From NCBI GenBank assembly GCA_022702545.1, contig JAHRBC010000003.1:1-64000 (forward strand): a stretch of 64,000 nt of DNA, given 5' to 3'. The position numbers and the translations under genes are program-made. The notes under the pieces are model-generated. The model was not told where the DNA came from and did not search any database. It saw only the letters and a list, made by a program, of their open reading frames with translations. Source of the DNA: Phycomyces nitens. Taxonomy: Eukaryota > Mucoromycota > Mucoromycetes > Mucorales > Phycomycetaceae. Of the stretch, positions 1 through 12,046 are shown one piece after another (the stretch's first letter is position 1; each line of letters starts with the position of its first letter).

Positions 1-3000
1 AGTACCATTCCCCCTAACCCTATACCCTAACCCTATTCCCTAAACACAGCCCATACCCTAGTACCATTCCCTAACCCTATACCCTAACCCTATTCCCTAA
101 ACACAGCCCATACCCTAGTACCATTCCCTAACCCTATACCCTAACCCTATTCCCCTAAACACAGCCCATACCCTAGTACCATTCCCTAACCCTATACCCT
201 AACCCTATTCCCTAAACACAGCCCATACCCTAGTACCATTCCCTAACCCTATACCCTAACCCTATTCCCCAAACACAGTATACCCTAGTACCATTCCCTA
301 ACCCTATACCCTAACCCTATTCCCTAAACACAGCCCATACCCTAGTACCATTCCCTAACCCTATACCCTAACCCTATTCCCTAAACACAGCCCATACCCT
401 AGTACCATTCCCTAACCCTATACCCTAACCCTATTCCCTAAACACAGCCCATACCCTAGTACCATTCCCTAACCCTATACCCTAACCCTATTCCCTAAAC
501 ACAGCCCATACCCTAGTACCATTCCCTAACCCTATACCCTAACCCTATTCCCTAAACACAGCCCATACCCTAGTACCATTCCCTAACCCTATACCCTAAC
601 CCTATTCCCTAAACACAGCCCATACCCTAGTACCATTCCCTAACCCTATACCCTAACCCTATTCCCTAAACACAGCCCATACCCTAGTACCATTCCCTAA
701 CCCTATACCCTAACCCTATTCCCTAAACACAGCCCATACCCTAGTACCCCCTAACCCTATACCCTAACCCTATTCCCTAAACACAGCCCATACCCTAGTA
801 CCATTCCCTAACCCTATACCCTAACCCTATTCCCTAAACACAGCCCATACCCTAGTACCATTCCCTAACCCTATACCCTAACCCTATTCCCTAAACACAG
901 CCCATACCCTAGTACCATTCCCTAACCCTATACCCTAACCCTATTCCCTAAACACAGCCCATACCCTAGTACCATTCCCTAACCCTATACCCTAACCCTA
1001 TTCCCTAAACACAGCCCATACCCTAGTACCATTCCCTAACCCTATACCCTAACCCTATTCCCTAAACACAGCCCATACCCTAGTACCATTCCCTAACCCT
1101 ATACCCTAACCCTATTCCCTAAACACAGCCCATACCCTAGTACCATTCCCTAACCCTATACCCTAACCCTATTCCCTAAACACAGCCCATACCCTAGTAC
1201 CATTCCCTAACCCTATACCCTAACCCTATTCCCTAAACACAGCCCATACCCTAGTACCATTCCCTAACCCTATACCCTAACCCTATTCCCTAAACACAGC
1301 CCATACCCTAGTACCATTCCCTAACCCTATACCCTAACCCTATTCCCTAAACACAGCCCATACCCTAGTACCATTCCCTAACCCTATACCCTAACCCTAT
1401 TCCCTAAACACAGCCCATACCCTAGTACCATTCCCTAACCCTATACCCTAACCCTATTCCCTAAACACAGCCCATACCCTAGTACCATTCCCCTAACCCT
1501 ATACCCTAACCCTATTCCCTAAACACAGCCCATACCCTAGTACCATTCCCTAACCCTATACCCTAACCCTATTCCCTAAACACAGCCCATACCCTAGTAC
1601 CATTCCCTAACCCTATACCCTAACCCTATTCCCTAAACACAGCCCATACCCTAGTACCATTCCCTAACCCTATACCCTAACCCTATTCCCTAAACACAGC
1701 CCATACCCTAGTACCATTCCCTAACCCTATACCCTAACCCTATTCCCTAAACACAGCCCATACCCTAGTACCATTCCCTAACCCTATACCCTAACCCTAT
1801 TCCCTAAACACAGCCCATACCCTAGTACCATTCCCTAACCCTATACCCTAACCCTATTCCCTAAACACAGCCCATACCCTAGTACCATTCCCTAACCCTA
1901 TACCCTAACCCTATTCCCTAAACACAGCCCATACCCTAGTACCATTCCCTAACCCTATACCCTAACCCTATTCCCTAAACACAGCCCATACCCTAGTACC
2001 ATTCCCTAACCCTATACCCTAACCCTATTCCCTAAACACAGCCCATACCCTAGTACCATTCCCTAACCCTATACCCTAACCCTATTCCCTAAACACAGCC
2101 CATACCCTAGTACCATTCCCTAACCCTATACCCTAACCCTATTCCCTAAACACAGCCCATACCCTAGTACCATTCCCTAACCCTATACCCTAACCCTATT
2201 CCCTAAACACAGCCCATACCCTAGTACCATTCCCTAACCCTATACCCTAACCCTATTCCCTAAACACAGCCCATACCCTAGTACCATTCCCTAACCCTAT
2301 ACCCTAACCCTATTCCCTAAACACAGCCCATACCCTAGTACCATTCCCTAACCCTATACCCTAACCCTATTCCCTAAACACAGCCCATACCCTAGTACCA
2401 TTCCCTAACCCTATACCCTAACCCTATTCCCTAAACACAGCCCATACCCTAGTACCATTCCCTAACCCTATACCCTAACCCTATTCCCTAAACACAGCCC
2501 ATACCCTAGTACCATTCCCTAACCCTATACCCTAACCCTATTCCCTAAACACAGCCCATACCCTAGTACCATTCCCTAACCCTATACCCTAACCCTATTC
2601 CCTAAACACAGCCCATACCCTAGTACCATTCCCTAACCCTATACCCTAACCCTATTCCCTAAACACAGCCCATACCCTAGTACCATTCCCTAACCCTATA
2701 CCCTAACCCTATTCCCTAAACACAGCCCATACCCTAGTACCATTCCCTAACCCTATACCCTAACCCTATTCCCTAAACACAGCCCATACCCTAGTACCAT
2801 TCCCTAACCCTATACCCTAACCCTATTCCCTAAACACAGCCCATACCCTAGTACCATTCCCTAACCCTATACCCTAACCCTATTCCCTAAACACAGCCCA
2901 TACCCTAGTACCATTCCCTAACCCTATACCCTAACCCTATTCCCTAAACACAGCCCATACCCTAGTACCATTCCCTAACCCTATACCCTAACCCTATTCC

Positions 3001-6000
3001 CTAAACACAGCCCATACCCTAGTACCATTCCCTAACCCTATACCCTAACCCTATTCCCTAAACACAGCCCATACCCTAGTACCATTCCCTAACCCTATAC
3101 CCTAACCCTATTCCCTAAACACAGCCCATACCCTAGTACCATTCCCTAACCCTATACCCTAACCCTATTCCCTAAACACAGCCCATACCCTAGTACCATT
3201 CCCTAACCCTATACCCTAACCCTATTCCCTAAACACAGCCCATACCCTAGTACCATTCCCTAACCCTATACCCTAACCCTATTCCCTAAACACAGCCCAT
3301 ACCCTAGTACCATTCCCTAACCCTATACCCTAACCCTATTCCCTAAACACAGCCCATACCCTAGTACCATTCCCTAACCCTATACCCTAACCCTATTCCC
3401 TAAACACAGCCCATACCCTAGTACCATTCCCTAACCCTATACCCTAACCCTATTCCCTAAACACAGCCCATACCCTAGTACCATTCCCCCTAACTCCTAT
3501 AATATAAGACATATACCCTAACCCTATTCCCTAAACACAGCCCATACCCTAGTACCATTCCCCTAACCCTATACCCTAACCCTATTCCCTAAACACAGCC
3601 CATACCCTAGTACCATTCCCCTAACCCTATACCCCTAACCCTATTCCCTAAACACAGCCCATACCCTAGTACCATTCCCTAACCCTATACCCTAACCCTA
3701 TTCCCTAAACACAGCCCATACCCTAGTACCATTCCCTAACCCTATACCCTAACCCTATTCCCCTAAACACAGCCCATACCCTAGTACCATTCCCTAACCC
3801 TATCACCCTAACCCTATTCCCTAAACACAGCCCATACCCTAAGTACCCATTCCCTAACCCTATACCCTAACCCTATTCCCTAAACACAGCCCATACCCTA
3901 GTACCATTCCCTAACCCTATACCCTAACCCTATTCCCTAAACACAGCCCATACCCTAGTACCATTCCCTAACCCTATACCCTAACCCTATTCCCTAAACA
4001 CAGCCCCTTATACCCTAGTACCATTCCCTAACCCTATACCCTAACCCTATTCCCTAAACACAGCCCATACCCTAGTACCATTCCCTAACCCTATACCCTA
4101 ACCCTATTCCCTAAACACAGCCCATACCCTAGTACCATTCCCTAACCCTATACCCTAACCCTATTCCCTAAACACAGCCCATACCCTAGTACCATTCCCT
4201 AACCCTATACCCTAACCCTATTCCCTAAACACAGCCCATACCCTAGTACCATTCCCTAACCCTATACCCTAACCCTATTCCCTAAACACAGCCCATACCC
4301 TAGTACCATTCCCTAACCCTATACCCTAACCCTATTCCCTAAACACAGCCCATACCCTAGTACCATTCCCTAACCCTATACCCTAACCCTATTCCCTAAA
4401 CACAGCCCATACCCTAGTACCATTCCCTAACCCTATACCCTAACCCTATTCCCTAAACACAGCCCATACCCTAGTACCATTCCCTAACCCTATACCCTAA
4501 CCCTATTCCCTAAACACAGCCCATACCCTAGTACCATTCCCTAACCCTATACCCTAACCCTATTCCCTAAACACAGCCCATACCCTAGTACCATTCCCTA
4601 ACCCTATACCCTAACCCTATTCCCTAAACACAGCCCATACCCTAGTACCATTCCCTAACCCTATACCCTAACCCTATTCCCTAAACACAGCCCATACCCT
4701 AGTACCATTCCCTAACCCTATACCCTAACCCTATTCCCTAAACACAGCCCATACCCTAGTACCATTCCCTAACCCTATACCCTAACCCTATTCCCTAAAC
4801 ACAGCCCATACCCTAGTACCATCTCCCTAACCCTATACCCTAACCCTATTCCCTAAACACAGCCCATACCCTAGTACCATTCCCTAACCCTATACCCTAA
4901 CCCTATTCCCTAAACACAGCCCATACCCTAGTACCATTCCCTAACCCTATACCCTAACCCTATTCCCTAAACACAGCCCATACCCTAGTACCATTCCCTA
5001 ACCCTATACCCTAACCCTATTCCCTAAACACAGCCCATACTCCTAGTACCATTCCCTAACCCTATACCCTAACCCTATTCCCCTAAACACAGCCCATACC
5101 CTAGTACCATTCCCTAACCCTATACCCTAACTTCCTATTCCCTAAACACAGCCCATACCCTAGTACCATTCCCTAACCCTATACCCTAACCCTATTCCCT
5201 AAACACAGCCCATACCCTAGTACCATTCCCTAACCCTATACCCTAACCCTATTCCCTAAACACAGCCCATACCCTAGTACCATTCCCTAACCCTATACCC
5301 TAACCCTATTCCCTAAACACAGCCCATACCCTAGTACCATTCCCTAACCCTATACCCTAACCCTATTCCCTAAACACAGCCCATACCCTAGTACCATTCC
5401 CTAACCCTATACCCTAACCCTATTCCCTAAACACAGCCCATACCCTAGTACCATTCCCTAACCCTATACCCCTAACCCTATTCCCTAAACACAGCCCATA
5501 CCCTAGTACCATTCCCTAACCCTATACCCTAACCCTATTCCCTAAACACAGCCCATACCCTAGTACCATTCCCTAACCCTATACCCTAACCCTATTCCCT
5601 AAACACAGCCCATACCCTAGTACCATTCCCTAACCCTATACCCTAACCCTATTCCCTAAACACAGCCCATACCCTAGTACCATTCCCTAACCCTATACCC
5701 TAACCCTATTCCCTAAACACAGCCCATACCCTAGTACCATTCCCTAACCCTATACCCTAACCCTATTCCCCTAAACACAGCCCATACCCTAGTACCATTC
5801 CCTAACCCTATACCCTAACCCTATTCCCTAAACACAGCCCATACCCTAGTACCATTCCCTAACCCTATACCCTAACCCTATTCCCTAAACACAGCCCATA
5901 CCCTAGTACCATTCCCTAACCCTATACCCTAACCCTATTCCCTAAACACAGCCCATACCCTAGTACCATTCCCTAACCCTATACCCTAACCCTATTCCCT

Positions 6001-8398
6001 AAACACAGCCCATACCCTAGTACCATTCCCTAACCCTATACCCTAACCCTATTCCCTAAACACAGCCCATACCCTAGTACCATTCCCTAACCCTATACCC
6101 TAACCCTATTCCCTAAACACAGCCCATACCCTAGTACCATTCCCTAACCCTATACCCTAACCCTATTCCCTAAACACAGCCCATACCCTAGTACCATTCC
6201 CTAACCCTATACCCTAACCCTATTCCCTAAACACAGCCCATACCCTAGTACCATTCCCTAACCCTATACCCTAACCCTATTCCCTAAACACAGCCCATAC
6301 CCTAGTACCATTCCCTAACCCTATACCCTAACCCTATTCCCTAAACACAGCCCATACCCTAGTACCATTCCCTAACCCTATACCCTAACCCTATTCCCTA
6401 AACACAGCCCATACCCTAGTACCATTCCCTAACCCTATACCCTAACCCTATTCCCTAAACACAGCCCATACCCTAGTACCATTCCCTAACCCTATACCCT
6501 AACCCTATTCCCTAAACACAGCCCATACCCTAGTACCATTCCCTAACCCTATACCCTAACCCTATTCCCTAAACACAGCCCATACCCTAGTACCATTCCC
6601 TAACCCTATACCCTAACCCTATTCCCTAAACACAGCCCATACCCTAGTACCATTCCCTAACCCTATACCCTAACCCTATTCCCTAAACACAGCCCATACC
6701 CTAGTACCATTCCCTAACCCTATACCCTAACCCTATTCCCTAAACACAGCCCATACCCTAGTACCATTCCCTAACCCTATACCCTAACCCTATTCCCTAA
6801 ACACAGCCCATACCCTAGTACCATTCCCTAACCCTATACCCTAACCCTATTCCCTAAACACAGCCCATACCCTAGTACCATTCCCTAACCCTATACCCTA
6901 ACCCTATTCCCTAAACACAGCCCATACCCTAGTACCATTCCCTAACCCTATACCCTAACCCTATTCCCTAAACACAGCCCATACCCTAGTACCATTCCCT
7001 AACCCTATACCCTAACCCTATTCCCTAAACACAGCCCATACCCTAGTACCATTCCCTAACCCTATACCCTAACCCTATTCCCTAAACACAGCCCATACCC
7101 TAGTACCATTCCCTAACCCTATACCCTAACCCTATTCCCTAAACACAGCCCATACCCTAGTACCATTCCCTAACCCTATACCCTAACCCTATTCCCTAAA
7201 CACAGCCCATACCCTAGTACCATTCCCTAACCCTATACCCTAACCCTATTCCCTAAACACAGCCCATACCCTAGTACCATTCCCTAACCCTATACCCTAA
7301 CCCTATTCCCTAAACACAGCCCATACCCTAGTACCATTCCCTAACCCTATACCCTAACCCTATTCCCTAAACACAGCCCATACCCTAGTACCATTCCCTA
7401 ACCCTATACCCTAACCCTATTCCCTAAACACAGCCCATACCCTAGTACCATTCCCTAACCCTATACCCTAACCCTATTCCCTAAACACAGCCCATACCCT
7501 AGTACCATTCCCTAACCCTATACCCTAACCCTATTCCCTAAACACAGCCCATACCCTAGTACCATTCCCTAACCCTATACCCTAACCCTATTCCCTAAAC
7601 ACAGCCCATACCCTAGTACCATTCCCTAACCCTATACCCTAACCCTATTCCCTAAACACAGCCCATACCCTAGTACCATTCCCTAACCCTATACCCTAAC
7701 CCTATTCCCTAAACACAGCCCATACCCTAGTACCATTCCCTAACCCTATACCCTAACCCTATTCCCTAAACACAGCCCATACCCTAGTACCATTCCCTAA
7801 CCCTATACCCTAACCCTATTCCCTAAACACAGCCCATACCCTAGTACCATTCCCTAACCCTATACCCTAACCCTATTCCCTAAACACAGCCCATACCCTA
7901 GTACCATTCCCTAACCCTATACCCTAACCCTATTCCCTAAACACAGCCCATACCCTAGTACCATTCCCTAACCCTATACCCTAACCCTATTCCCTAAACA
8001 CAGCCCATACCCTAGTACCATTCCCTAACCCTATACCCTAACCCTATTCCCTAAACACAGCCCATACCCTAGTACCATTCCCTAACCCTATACCCTAACC
8101 CTATTCCCTAAACACAGCCCATACCCTAGTACCATTCCCTAACCCTATACCCTAACCCTATTCCCTAAACACAGCCCATACCCTAGTACCATTCCCTAAC
8201 CCTATACCCTAACCCTATTCCCTAAACACAGCCCATACCCTAGTACCATTCCCTAACCCTATACCCTAACCCTATTCCCTAAACACAGCCCATACCCTAG
8301 TACCATTCCCTAACCCTATACCCTAACCCTATTCCCTAAACACAGCCCATACCCTAGTACCATTCCCTAACCCTATACCCTAACCCTATTCCCTAAAC
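1..8398. repeat. 57-bp telomere-motif subtelomeric satellite array
   Basis: Almost perfect head-to-tail repeats of a 57-bp unit, roughly 147 copies. Each unit strings together degenerate telomere hexamers: two CCCTAACCCTATA/TT-type blocks, a CCCTAAACACAGCC block, then CCATACCCTAG and TACCATT. The G-rich strand (TTAGGG, TAGGGAATAGGG) points towards the window start, as expected for the left end of a chromosome. Units are nearly identical across 8 kb, which suggests recent homogenisation. Variant units cluster around 240-290, 745-760, 3482-3520 (with a short foreign-looking insert), 3640-4020 and 4820-5140. No pure TTAGGG cap is visible, so the true chromosome end may lie outside the window. 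No gene is present. Confidence 0.95.
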
Positions 8399-8837
8399 CA
8401 CTACGGCGGAAAAAACGGTAGCTAACTACCGTTTTGGTAGCATTACTACCGTTTTTTCCCACCAAAAAAAACGGTAGTAAAGACTCTGTATAAGGCGATT
8501 TCGGTAGCTGTTACCGTTTTTTTAGTGCGAAAAAAAAGGGTAGTTATGAGGCAGGAATAGGCACAGCTACCGTTTTTTTATCCAACCAAAATCGTTTCTT
8601 TATATACTATAGCCTCTCTTTTATATTACTTTATATACTAGCACCCATTCTTTTTTTACTGCCATTTATTTGAAATAATGGTTTATTTTTTATTATAATT
8701 TCGATTTATTTCAAATAATATTAAAATATATATAATAATAATATAGAAACACCAAAAGCAAATACTATTTAATATTATAAAACGTATATGGTACAAACCT
8801 TTTACTCAATCTATACACGATGCCAACAACATGTTGT

Positions 8838-9145
8838 TATGACTTGGATGGCCTTTGGTCTTCATCGATTGCTATAAAAATATTGTGGTCAGAGAATGAA
8901 GCAATCAAATAAACCGAATATATTGTTTTGGGTAGCATACCAGTATATATTGTGCTTGTTAATCAGCGTGCCGAGCATCTTGTTGTGAATCACTGTCATG
9001 ACTTGGAAGGCCTTTGGTCTTCATCAATTGCTATAAAGATATTGTGGTCAGAGAATGAAGCGATCAAATAAACCAAGCATATTGTTTTGGATAGCATACC
9101 AGTATATATTGTGCTTGTTAATCGGTATACCAAGCATCTCTTGAA
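8838..9145. repeat. Tandem duplication of about 160 bp inside N1a
   Basis: Two diverged direct copies (about 8838-8990 and 8998-9145), each containing the phrase GGCCTTTGGTCTTCATC followed by a TTGTGGTCAGAGAATGAAG block and a TATATTGTGCTTGTTAATC block. The same pair occurs in N1b near 21470-21770 and in N1c near 33740-34040. No open reading frame of note. Confidence 0.8.
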
Positions 9146-9409
9146 TTAATGCCACTATATGAAACGTACAGATGTAAATACTAGATGCAGTAGAAGGAGA
9201 ATAGAGAATGCGCAATATGATTAATTAAAGAGTGTAAACATATTATAATATTCTTACCATAGAAAATATATTGCTGTAAAGTCAGCTCATAAGATTTAAA
9301 ACTAATTCGAATATAATGGTAGTTGGCAGAATGAGTACATCATTAAGAAAACAATATGCATATTCTACAGAGATTCCCAGGTGGGGAGGTGGGGAACGAC
9401 AAACTTTAG

Positions 9410-9870
9410 TGTAATATAGCTGTAAAAAATTTTCACCTTTTTTTAGTGTCTGAAAAATTATGAGATGAGTGTTTCATTCCTTGATTAAAGATAGCAGAGC
9501 TGAAGATGTGGTATACAAGATTCCAATCGGATGTTTATGTAATTGACAACCTTACATAAGGGAGGGTCATTTAGTTTTATTTCAAAAAAGTAGAGCAAAG
9601 AAAAGAAAAGAAATATAAACTAACCTCGGCGTAATACAGCTATAAAAAAATTTCATTTTTTTTGGTGCTTGAAAAAGGGCGAGATGTGTGTTTCATTCCT
9701 AGATTAAAAACAACAGAGCTGAAGATGTGGTATACAAGATGCCAATTGGGCATTTATTAAGGTGGCAATCTTACGTGATGGAGAGTTATTCGATTTTATT
9801 TCAAAGGAGAGGACCAAAGCAAAGATAAAACAGCTAAAGGAAAAGAGGAAAAGAAAAAGTGCGCTAAAAC
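9410..9870. repeat. Tandem duplication of about 230 bp inside N1a
   Basis: Two diverged copies share the phrases AGCAGAGCTGAAGATGTGG and TTCATTCCTTGATTAAAG/TTCATTCCTAGATTAAAA. F-A has a single related copy near 16170-16340, so the duplication arose in the N1 lineage. It is non-coding and lies downstream of the second-gene remnant. Confidence 0.75.
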
Positions 9871-9916
9871 ATATACTAAAAATATGAGAGAACCAATAAG
9901 AGCAGCCTAAAGAATA

Positions 9917-10330
9917 TTAAAGACTTAGTCTGTTTCTCTTAGATGAAGGCTCATTGCTCATTCCTAGTGGTGTAAACCTATATCAAACAGTAGAAATATT
10001 ATATTAATATTAAATTGAGAATAGATGAGCAACAAAAAGCTCTAACTTATAGTACATCTGTCATGATTGGGGATTCAGCCTCGTCATCCGTTTGAAATAC
10101 CTCATCTTCCGAAAGAAAAGAACTGCTTGCTCTTTCCTGCTATAACATAATAAAAATATTGTATTAATTATAATGTATATTCAAATGTTTGTTAATTAAT
10201 AAACTTGCCTGGCTGTTCTCTGCTATTTTTCTCTTACAAGTCTGGTTTGCACTCTTAAAGGTGTCTTGAAGAAGATTCTTGGCACACCACATTCTTTTGC
10301 ACTTGTAAATGTGGAGTGCTATTGTCCTAG
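9917..10330 (-). pseudogene. Remnant of the F-type second gene in N1a
   Basis: On the minus strand this reproduces the 3' part of the coiled-coil second gene of F-A: the end of its exon 2 (a CKRMWCAKNLL-like stretch), the GC-AG intron with donor GCAAGT, exon 3 (ending SPIMTDVL) and the short basic last exon. The 5' part, including start codon and coiled coil, is deleted. The donor of the last intron reads ATAAGT in N1 instead of GTAAGT in F-A, so exon 3 now runs into a stop. It is non-functional as a protein gene. Confidence 0.8.
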
Positions 10331-10444
10331 CCGTGCCTCACTGGCCACAATCATTGATGACAGGTACGTTGATTTTGTCATCATTGACCAAGAAGTGTCT
10401 TTGCTGCTGTTGCTATTATTAGTCAAATAATCTCTTACCTACCC

Positions 10445-11322
10445 ATGGAAAAAGTAATTAGAGTATACTCCAAGCTTATCACGTCAAACTTGAAGGGCGG
10501 TAGAAATGCCAGTTTGCTTGTTGAGCGCTTTGCTGTTCATAGCTTTGTCAGTTCAGCAAACAGCTCTCAGAATTATCCTAGTACAAGTCAGCCATCCACA
10601 TATAATGAAGCAAGTTTCTTAGATCTTCCAGATGGTGTAAGTGCTGCCCAGCTATGGGAGCCATTCAACTGACATGCCAGTTTGAATGATGATGACTTGG
10701 AAGGTGTCAGCAGCCCTGTTGTCAAGAATACTTTGGCAAAGTACTATGTGCGAAACAGTGGTATGGACAGTATTGAACTTGATGACCCGACGATTGTTGT
10801 TGCTTCTCGTCTTTGGAAAAATTCAACCGTACATTCTTCATGTATGTACCGAAGAATAAAAAACGAGACCAGACGTGGCAATCATCATGTGATGTTCACC
10901 TGTCCATACAGAAAGTGAGTATTGGTATTAGTCAAAATACAAAATAGAGATCACTCGCATTTTTTATATTTTTATCTAGCCGTCGCAATATAACTATTCA
11001 AAGCTGGTTTGTTGGCACCGTGGAATTTTATTTTGAGCATAAAGAGGTTGATGGCACACCGCACTTTCTGGCATTCGTTGAAGTGATGAAAGAGCATGGT
11101 ACAGCAGCCCATGACTCATCTGTGCCAATCGTAATACGGCGGTCACACAGCTCAACTGGACAAACAACCCAGCCAAAATATGCTGTTAATGTGGATGACA
11201 TTCAGCATCAAGTTGGGCTCATCCAGTACCCTCCGAGTAGTAATCAGTTCTTTATCATTGCATCATATTATGTGTTTAATGACAATCTGCATGTGACCAG
11301 GGGTAATCTTGCCACTTTATAA
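10445..11322 (+). pseudogene. 3' fragment of F-type Tnp2-like transposase in N1a
   Basis: Three open pieces (10445-10672, 10682-10914, 10980-11322) match the last two exons of the F-B transposase (51861-52894), including VYSKLI..KGGRNASLLVERFA and VDDIQHQVGLIQYPP. An in-frame TGA after WEPFN (10670-10672) separates the first two pieces; the intron 10915-10979 separates the others. All four N1 copies share the same TGA, so it predates their spread. The amino-terminal two thirds, including the zinc finger, is missing. N1 must therefore be mobilised by a transposase encoded elsewhere. Confidence 0.85.
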
Positions 11323-11379
11323 AAATTTTCTTTTTCTTTTTTCTTTCTTTATAAATATCAATACCAAATAAAATAAAAT

Positions 11380-12046
11380 AAAATGGCTAATAATGTCAAA
11401 AACAAAAAATTGTTTCAAAAAACGGTAGCATAACTACCGTTTTGTTCACACAGGCAAAAAATTATTTTTCTCAAAAATGCGCAACATCTTTAACACCAAA
11501 TAAAATGCTCATTTCAATAAACAAGGTTGCCTAAAAACTTACGAGCCCTTTCTATGGTACTACAACTACCTCATTGCCTGATGAAAAGACATTCCATGCA
11601 ACTTTTATGATTCGGGATTGATGACATTACCTTTCAACCACAATCTGCGGAGATAAAGTGCTCTAATAAATATTAATGTCATATAAAATAAAATAAAATG
11701 GCTAATAATATCAAAAACAAAAAATTGGTTTCAAAAAACGGTAGTTATGCTACCGTTTTGTTCACACAGGCGAAAAATTATTTTTCTCAAAAATGCGCAA
11801 CATCGTTAACACCAAATAAAATGCTCATTTCAATAAATAACGTTGTCTAAAAACTTACGAGCCCTTTCTATGGTACTACAACTACCTCATTGCCTGATGA
11901 AAAGACATTCCATGCGACTTTTATGAATCGGCATCGATGACATTACCTTTCAACCACAATCTGCGGAGATAAAGTGCTCAAAAATCATAAAAAACGGTAG
12001 TTATGCTACCGTTTTCGGCACAGCTACCGGTCCTTCCGCCGTAGTG
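11380..12046. repeat. Duplicated subterminal block of N1a
   Basis: A block of about 310 bp containing AATAAAATGGCTAATAAT, a CGGTAG palindrome, and GCGCAACATC...ACCAAATAAAATGCTC occurs twice in a row. N1c and N1d also carry two copies; N1b carries one, which explains most of its shorter length. Each copy ends with a hairpin such as AACGGTAGTTATGCTACCGT. Confidence 0.8.

Larger units (their letters stand above)
8399..12046 (-). mobile_element. Non-autonomous CACTA element N1a (3.65 kb)
   Basis: Bounded by CACTACGGCGGAA at the left and TTCCGCCGTAGTG at the right. The CACTA terminus is the hallmark of the CACTA/EnSpm superfamily. Just inside both ends are many CGGTAG/CTACCG motifs arranged as short palindromes, probable transposase binding sites. 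The interior holds only the 3' ends of two genes of the larger F element. The left flank AAC (8396-8398) belongs to the satellite, whereas the right flank TCT lies inside F-A, so the flanks do not form a target duplication. See N1b for the partner flank. In family orientation this copy is reversed relative to N1b, N1c and N1d. Confidence 0.9.

Noticed and set aside
1..8398. CRISPR-like array
   Set aside because: Units are contiguous and identical with no variable spacers; telomere-like hexamers and the eukaryotic context fit a satellite.
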